Notes under the pieces: model-generated
What the model saw: the letters and a program-made list of their open reading frames with translations, nothing else
The model's database searches: none
Told to the model about the DNA's origin: nothing
Translations under genes and position numbers: made by a program
NCBI GenBank assembly: GCA_016177705.1
Contig: JACOUT010000011.1
Coordinates: 1-64,000, forward strand
Direction: 5' to 3'
Length of the DNA stretch: 64,000 bases
DNA from: Deltaproteobacteria bacterium
Lineage (GTDB): Bacteria > Myxococcota > UBA727 > VGSZ01
Part shown: piece by piece, positions 59,270 to 64,000 of the stretch
How the letters are laid out: each line of letters opens with the position of its first letter
Numbering within the stretch: position 1 is the stretch's first letter

Positions 59270-60061
59270 GTGGCAACTGGTTTCCGCTCCTACTTCGAGC
59301 TTGCGCTGGCCCTTTCCTGGCGTGAGGTCGTGGTGCGGTACAAGCGCTCGGCGCTCGGCGTGCTCTGGGCGCTCGCCGACCCCGCGCTGCACGTCGCCGT
59401 CTACTTGGTCACCTTCGGCGCCATTCTCGACGCCGACCGCGGCGTCTCCAACTACCCGATCTTCACCCTGATGGGCGTGCTGGTCTGGTTGTTCTTCTCG
59501 ATGACGTTGGATCAAGCGGCGAGCGTCATCCTCGAGCACAGCCTGCTCATCCGGAAGATCGCGTTTCCTACCGAGCTCTTGGTCGTCTCGGTGGTGGCAT
59601 CGCGGCTGACGTCGCTGCTCGTGGGCCTCGCGCTCAGCTTGCTGGCGGCCATCCTGTGCCAGGTGGCCGGAGTCATGGACCTCGACTGGTCGGGCTTGCC
59701 GTTCCTGCTGGTCGGCTTCGTGTTGCTGCTACCGCTGACCGTGGGGCTGGCGCTGGCCGCCAGCGCACTGGGCGTCATCTTCGGCGACGCCCAGTTCATC
59801 GTGCGCTTCGCCTTGCGCATTGGCTTCTTCGCATGTCCCATCGTCTACCCGCTGACGCGTGTGCCGGCGGCGGCGCGGGCGTTCTACGAGCTCAACCCGC
59901 TCGTCGGCGTCCTGTGGTGTTTCCGCCGCTTCGCGGATCCCGTCGCCACGCCGCTGTCGTGGCAGAGTTGGACCGCCGCCGTCGGCGGCGCCACGGTCGC
60001 GTTCGCTGGAGGATGGTTCCTCTTTCGCCGATTGCGCTCGACCGTGGCGGAGCTCGTGTGA
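59270..60061 (+). CDS. wzm: ABC-2 type polysaccharide exporter permease (Wzm-like)
   Basis: This 263-residue protein starts from GTG 59270. Six membrane helices and the opening SWREVVVRYKRSALGVLWALADPALHV match TagG/Wzm permeases. FRRFADPVATPL and LFRRLRSTVAELV are in the C-terminal loop and tail. It moves lipid-linked polysaccharide across the inner membrane with the next gene. The stop overlaps the start of the ATPase (GTGA). Confidence 0.92.
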   Translation: MATGFRSYFELALALSWREVVVRYKRSALGVLWALADPALHVAVYLVTFGAILDADRGVSNYPIFTLMGVLVWLFFSMTLDQAASVILEHSLLIRKIAFPTELLVVSVVASRLTSLLVGLALSLLAAILCQVAGVMDLDWSGLPFLLVGFVLLLPLTVGLALAASALGVIFGDAQFIVRFALRIGFFACPIVYPLTRVPAAARAFYELNPLVGVLWCFRRFADPVATPLSWQSWTAAVGGATVAFAGGWFLFRRLRSTVAELV

Positions 60062-60756
60062 GCACCGCGGCACCGCGGCGCGGCTCCATCGTCCTGCGGG
60101 GCGTCACCAAGGGCTTCCGCGCCTACCACGCGCGCTCGGTCAAAGAGACGCTCATCCGCATCACGCGCCGCCAGCCGCTCACCGAGCGACGCCCGGTCCT
60201 CATGGGCGTCGACCTCGAGGTGGCGCCCGGTGAGCGCCTCGGCATTCTCGGGCGGAACGGCGCCGGCAAGAGCACGCTGTTCCGCATCATCTCCAACATC
60301 TTGCACGCCGACCGCGGCACCGTCGAGGTCACCGGGCGCGTCTCCCCGCTCATCGAGGTGACCGCGGGCATCGTGATCGATATGACGGGGCGCGAGAACA
60401 TCGGGCTCGTCGCCGCGCTGCTCGGGCTGTCGCGGCGCCAGGTCGCCGAGCGCTTCGACACCATCGTGGACTTCGCCGGCATTCGGGACTTCCTCGACAC
60501 TCCGGCGCGCTACTACTCGAGCGGAATGCAGGCACGATTGGGTTTCTCGGTCGGCGTGCACGTGGATGCCGACATCCTCCTCGTGGATGAGGCGCTCGCC
60601 GTTGGCGACGCCGAGTTCCAGGCGAAGTGCATCGCCAAGATGGAGGAGCTGAGCGAGCTCGGCGTCACCATCATCGTCGTCAGCCACGATGAGCGCCTGG
60701 TGCGGAGCTTCGCGCCGCGTGTCGTCACGATCGCCGACGGGCGGATCGTGGCGTGA
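60058..60756 (+). CDS. wzt: ABC exporter ATPase (Wzt-like)
   Basis: This 232-residue protein starts from GTG 60058. Walker A is GRNGAGKSTLF (65-75), the signature region YYSSGMQARLGFSVG, Walker B ILLVDEALAVGDAEF and the His switch VVSHDERLV. It lacks the C-terminal carbohydrate-binding domain of long Wzt proteins, so export probably does not need a cap-recognition step, by inference. It overlaps the next glycosyltransferase start by four bases. Confidence 0.93.
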   Translation: MSTAAPRRGSIVLRGVTKGFRAYHARSVKETLIRITRRQPLTERRPVLMGVDLEVAPGERLGILGRNGAGKSTLFRIISNILHADRGTVEVTGRVSPLIEVTAGIVIDMTGRENIGLVAALLGLSRRQVAERFDTIVDFAGIRDFLDTPARYYSSGMQARLGFSVGVHVDADILLVDEALAVGDAEFQAKCIAKMEELSELGVTIIVVSHDERLVRSFAPRVVTIADGRIVA

Positions 60757-62045
60757 GCGCTCAGCGCCAGGGACCTCCAGTGCGGGTGCTGCACACCATC
60801 GACGGTCTGGCCGGCGGCGGGGCGGAGCGCCTCCTCTGGGACCTCGTGCGCGGTTCGGAGCCGTCGTCGGTCGTCCACCACGTCGCCGTCTACGATCCGA
60901 GCACCGCGAATGACGTCTATGGTGCGATGCTGCTGCGGGCCGGAACTCAGGTCTCTCGCCCGGACCCCCACCGGGGCTTGCGCCACTTCCTCGACCGCGT
61001 CGTCGGTCGGCTTGCGACGACTGCGCTGTCGGGCCGTGTCCCTCCCTACCTGCGCGAGCGCCTCGCGAACGCCGCGGACTTCCTGGTGAGCCAACGATCA
61101 CGTGCCGTGGCCAAAGCGCTCCACGCGGTCGCAGAGTTCCGCCCGCAGCTCATTCACGCGCACGTGAACCGAGGCTTCGACCTTGGGCGTGAGGTAGCAG
61201 CCGTCACCGGCCTGCCGTTGGTGCACACCGTGCCAGCGCTCATCGAGCAGATGGTCGACGCGGGCTGGCATCGACAGGTCGCGTGGTACCGCACCCGCCA
61301 TGAGCAGGCGCATGCCTTCTTCACCGCCTACCCCGACGAGTTGCTGTCGCTCGGCGTTGCCGCCGCCAAGGTCCATGAGCTCACGGGCGTTCTCGACATC
61401 CACCGCATCGAGGCGTTTTGTGCGGAACGCTTGAACCACCGAAAGCGCGTGCGGGCCGAGCTTGGCATTCCCGAGGATGCACCGGTCTTGCTCAGCGTTG
61501 GCCGCCTCTGGGAGGAGAAGGGCCATGGATTCGCGGCCGCGGCCTTCGGGCGCCTCCGCAAGCACCGTGGCGACGCCCACTGGATCCTGTGCGGCGTTGG
61601 CCCGGAGCGGGAGCGGATCGAGCGCACCCTGGCCGATGCCGGGGCGACGGGCGCGGCGCACCTGGTCGGCTTCGTCCCCGAACCGCTGCCGTATTACGCG
61701 GCGGCAGACATTTACCTCCGGACCATGCTGCTCGAAGGGGAGAACCTCTCGAGCTACCAGGCGATCGCGATGGGGCTCCCTGTGGTCGGCTTCGACACGA
61801 AACGCTCCACCGAGCTCATCCGGCGCGTGGGGCACGGCGTGCTCGTGCCCGTCGGCGAGGCGCTTGCGCTCGCTGCCGCGGTCGACGAGCTCCTCGTGGA
61901 TCCCGCGCGTCGAAGCGAGATGGGCCGACTCGGTGCCGATTTTGCGGCGCGGGCGCTCGACATCCAGCACACGGTCGACGTCGTCACTTCGGTCTACCAA
62001 CGGGTCGTGCGCGACGAGGGGCCACGGGTCCGGCCGCGCGCGTGA
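60753..62045 (+). CDS. Glycosyltransferase, GT4-like
   Basis: This 430-residue protein starts from GTG 60753, with its start overlapping the wzt stop. The N-terminal domain has RVLHTIDGLAGGGAERLLWDLV. Then IPEDAPVLLSVGRLWEEKGHGFA, GVGPERERIERTLADAGATGAAHLVGF and LEGENLSSYQAIAMGLPVVGFDTKRS give the donor domain. It fits the wzm-wzt transcript. The acceptor and donor are unknown. Confidence 0.9.
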   Translation: MSAQRQGPPVRVLHTIDGLAGGGAERLLWDLVRGSEPSSVVHHVAVYDPSTANDVYGAMLLRAGTQVSRPDPHRGLRHFLDRVVGRLATTALSGRVPPYLRERLANAADFLVSQRSRAVAKALHAVAEFRPQLIHAHVNRGFDLGREVAAVTGLPLVHTVPALIEQMVDAGWHRQVAWYRTRHEQAHAFFTAYPDELLSLGVAAAKVHELTGVLDIHRIEAFCAERLNHRKRVRAELGIPEDAPVLLSVGRLWEEKGHGFAAAAFGRLRKHRGDAHWILCGVGPERERIERTLADAGATGAAHLVGFVPEPLPYYAAADIYLRTMLLEGENLSSYQAIAMGLPVVGFDTKRSTELIRRVGHGVLVPVGEALALAAAVDELLVDPARRSEMGRLGADFAARALDIQHTVDVVTSVYQRVVRDEGPRVRPRA

Positions 62046-62067
62046 ATTCGTCGCGGCGCGGTGCCCT

Positions 62068-62096
62068 TTGGGGCGGCTTGCCGCGGCGAGCCCCAA
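62068..62096 (+). terminator. Possible hairpin upstream of the radical SAM gene
   Basis: TTGGGGC (62068-62074) pairs with GCCCCAA (62090-62096) around a GC-rich loop. It lies 22 bases after the glycosyltransferase stop and has no T-run. It may be a weak terminator or a pause site between the two genes. Confidence 0.4.
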
Positions 62097-62135
62097 GACC
62101 GTAGGCTAACAACTCGTCGTCACGGAGCAGCGTCA

Positions 62136-63239
62136 GTGACCGAGAAGGGAAACGGCGACTACGGTCTGCGGCCTGGAGCTGAAGAGTTCCCGCTGATGGT
62201 CGTGCTCTCGATCCTCTACCCGTGCAACTACGGGTGTCCGAGCTGTCCCTACACCGACAGCAACTCGTCGCTGCGGCGCTTCTATCGCGAGCGCGAGGCT
62301 GACCTTTTCCCGCCAAGCCTGTGGCAGAAGATCGCCGATGAGTGCGGCCCGTACGGCGCATGGATGCGCTGCACCGGCGGCGGCGAGCCGATGCTCCATC
62401 GCAACATGGTGGAGATGCTCGAGTACGCGAAGGCGCGTGGGGCGCGGGTCTGGCTCAACACGAACGGCAGCATGTTCGGACCAGATGCCGCCGGACGCAC
62501 GCGGCTCGAGCGCGTGGTGAACGCGGGCGTCGACCTCATCGAGTTCTCGATGGACGCCGGAGACGCCGAGACGTACGCCAAGGTCAGGCCGCCTCGAGGT
62601 GGACCACCCTCGGACCCCGAACGGTGGTGGGCAGACAAGGTCTCGAACGTCCGCAGCGCGCTCGACTACCGGCGGCAGCTCCGCACGACGACCCGCGTCG
62701 TCGTCTCGATCATCCGCCAGGAAGCCATCGAGGGTCGCCTCGATGCGGCTGTCGACATGTGGCTCAAGGACGTCGGCGTCGACGAGGTGATCACGCGCAA
62801 GTTTCTCTCGTGGGATGACAACACCACGATCCCGCTCGGCAAGGCGCTCGACAAGCACCTGTACGCCAAGCTGGAAACCGCCCAGGCACCGCCGTGCGTC
62901 TGGCCGTTCGAGCGACTCAACGTCGACACGCTCGGCCGCGTCTCCCTCTGTGGCCAGGATATTGCCTTCCGCACCGCCGAGCTCTTTCCCAACGTCAACG
63001 ACGTGTCGATCAAGTCGATCTGGCAGGGCGAGACCTTCCGCTGGTACCGTGAGCTGCATCTCGCGGGGCGCGGAGCGGAGACGTTTCCGTGCCGCGGCTG
63101 CTCCGCATGGAAGGCGGGCATTCGAGACTGGAAGCATGGCTGGCTCAAGGTCCTGAAGACGTCCGGAGAGCGCCTCAAAGAAGTGATGGAGCGCGACACG
63201 GGCGTCGAGGTCGACATCTACCAGCCAAAGAACGAGTGA
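62136..63239 (+). CDS. Radical SAM protein with SPASM-like C-terminus
   Basis: This 367-residue protein starts from GTG 62136 (GGAG upstream). The radical SAM Cys motif CNYGCPSC has spacing C-x3-C-x2-C. The GGGEP SAM motif occurs as RCTGGGEPMLHR. C-terminal cysteines in CGQDIAF, CRGC and a nearby Trp-rich segment fit a SPASM-like second iron-sulphur site. Its substrate is unknown. Its place in a glycan locus suggests a sugar or peptide modification, by inference. A carrier peptide gene was not seen. Confidence 0.85.
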   Translation: MTEKGNGDYGLRPGAEEFPLMVVLSILYPCNYGCPSCPYTDSNSSLRRFYREREADLFPPSLWQKIADECGPYGAWMRCTGGGEPMLHRNMVEMLEYAKARGARVWLNTNGSMFGPDAAGRTRLERVVNAGVDLIEFSMDAGDAETYAKVRPPRGGPPSDPERWWADKVSNVRSALDYRRQLRTTTRVVVSIIRQEAIEGRLDAAVDMWLKDVGVDEVITRKFLSWDDNTTIPLGKALDKHLYAKLETAQAPPCVWPFERLNVDTLGRVSLCGQDIAFRTAELFPNVNDVSIKSIWQGETFRWYRELHLAGRGAETFPCRGCSAWKAGIRDWKHGWLKVLKTSGERLKEVMERDTGVEVDIYQPKNE

Positions 63240-63297
63240 ACACCAAGCCTCTTCTCCCCGAGCGTGGGGCTTCGACGGCGGGCATGAGGGCATCGCC

Positions 63298-64000
63298 ATG
63301 TGCGGGATAGCGGGGGTCTTTGGCCGGCGTGATCCCGAGACCGTCGACAAGATGCTGTCGATGCTCGTTCATCGGGGGCCGGACGATCGGCATCGCGTTG
63401 ACGGCGAGGGCTTCGCGCTCGGCGCGACGAGGCTCGCGATCCAGGACGTCGAGCATGGGCGCCAACCGCTGTCGAACGAGCGCGGGACGGTGTGGGCCGC
63501 CCAGAACGGCGAGCTCTACAACGCACCGACAGCTCGCCGTGCACTCGCTGAACGCGGCCACATCCTGCGGACCCGCTGCGACACCGAGGTGCTGCCGCAT
63601 CTCTTCGAGGACCACGGCGTCGACTTGCCGGTCCAGGTCGACGGGATGTTCGCCATCGCCGTCTGGGATGCCGCGAGCCGGACCGGGCTCCTTGCGCGCG
63701 ATCGTCTAGGAAAGAAGCCGCTCTACACCCTGCAACTCGATGACGCGCTCTACTTCGCGTCGGAGATCAAGGCGCTCCTAGTTGTTCCCGGCTTCTCGCG
63801 TCGCCTGAATCTCCGGGCCCTTCACCACTACCTGAGCGTCAAGCACGTCCCCAGCCCGCTGTCGATCTTTGAAGGCATCAGCATGCTCCCGCCCGCGCAC
63901 CGGCTGGTATTCCGCCGGGACGCGCCGGTGCGTGTCGAGCGCTTCTGGAAGCTCTCCTTCGCGCCCGCGACGGGCAGCGGCGCCCCCAGCGAGAGCGAAG
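63298..64000 (+). CDS. asnB: Asparagine synthetase-like amidotransferase, 5' part (partial)
   Basis: The frame runs off the right edge; about 234 residues are visible. It starts MCGIAGVFG with Cys2, followed by LVHRGPDDRHRVD, then AAQNGELYNAPTARRALAERGH, then ARDRLGKKPLYTLQLDDALYFASEIKALL, all of the glutaminase domain. The synthetase domain would lie past the window. It is the second AsnB-type gene of this locus, directly after the radical SAM gene. Confidence 0.92.
   Translation, partial: MCGIAGVFGRRDPETVDKMLSMLVHRGPDDRHRVDGEGFALGATRLAIQDVEHGRQPLSNERGTVWAAQNGELYNAPTARRALAERGHILRTRCDTEVLPHLFEDHGVDLPVQVDGMFAIAVWDAASRTGLLARDRLGKKPLYTLQLDDALYFASEIKALLVVPGFSRRLNLRALHHYLSVKHVPSPLSIFEGISMLPPAHRLVFRRDAPVRVERFWKLSFAPATGSGAPSESE

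Overview
The window is a stretch of GC-rich bacterial chromosome. Its features point to the Myxococcota (former Deltaproteobacteria). They include a secreted subtilase with a MYXO-CTERM-like tail (Cys-rich spacer, hydrophobic helix, Arg cluster), a lipoprotein with a long Glu-Gly linker, the pilB-pilT-pilC-pilS-pilR gene order, many small lipoproteins and frequent GTG starts. No rRNA, tRNA, CRISPR array or transposase gene was seen.

Region 1 (1-20.8 kb) is the ribosomal-protein supercluster: tuf 3' end, rpsJ, rplD, rplW, then rplB, rpsS, rplV, rpsC, rplP, rpmC, rpsQ, rplN, rplX, rplE, rpsH, rplF, rplR, rpsE, rpmD, rplO, secY, adk, rpmJ, rpsM, rpsK, rpoA, rplQ. Three genes normally embedded here are absent: rplC (between rpsJ and rplD), rpsN (between rplE and rpsH) and rpsD (between rpsK and rpoA). 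The S10 block is also split between rplW and rplB by about 6.2 kb of unrelated genes: an EG-repeat lipoprotein, an operon of ECF sigma factor / membrane anti-sigma-like protein / VWA lipoprotein, a hypothetical protein and a SIMPL-domain protein. Several intergenic spaces in the cluster hold strong hairpins. Adenylate kinase carries a histone-H1-like basic tail.

Region 2 (20.8-41.1 kb) is a mixed housekeeping and envelope region: a methyltransferase, thioesterase, acyl-CoA dehydrogenase, SerB, a HEAT-repeat protein, rpsU, an outer-membrane barrel candidate, a HAD hydrolase, a GlpT-like MFS transporter, an adenylate cyclase, a class V aminotransferase, a very large secreted S8 protease with FG-GAP repeats, ribF and aroE. 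Between the cyclase and the aminotransferase lie two perfect 94-bp inverted copies of a GC-rich repeat. They enclose a small unknown gene. A 218-bp MITE-like element lies between ribF and aroE.

Region 3 (41.2-48.7 kb) is a type IV pilus motor and regulation operon (pilB, pilT, pilC, pilS, pilR). No pilin gene follows it.

Region 4 (48.7-64 kb) is a surface-polysaccharide locus with genes in both orientations. It holds five GT-B-type glycosyltransferases, one GT2 glycosyltransferase, a polyprenyl-phosphate sugar-1-phosphate transferase of the MraY/WecA type, two methyltransferases, a Wzm/Wzt ABC exporter pair, a radical SAM/SPASM protein and two asparagine-synthetase-like amidotransferases (the second cut by the window end). 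Together they suggest assembly of a lipid-linked glycan, decoration by methylation and amidation, and export across the inner membrane by the ABC pair.
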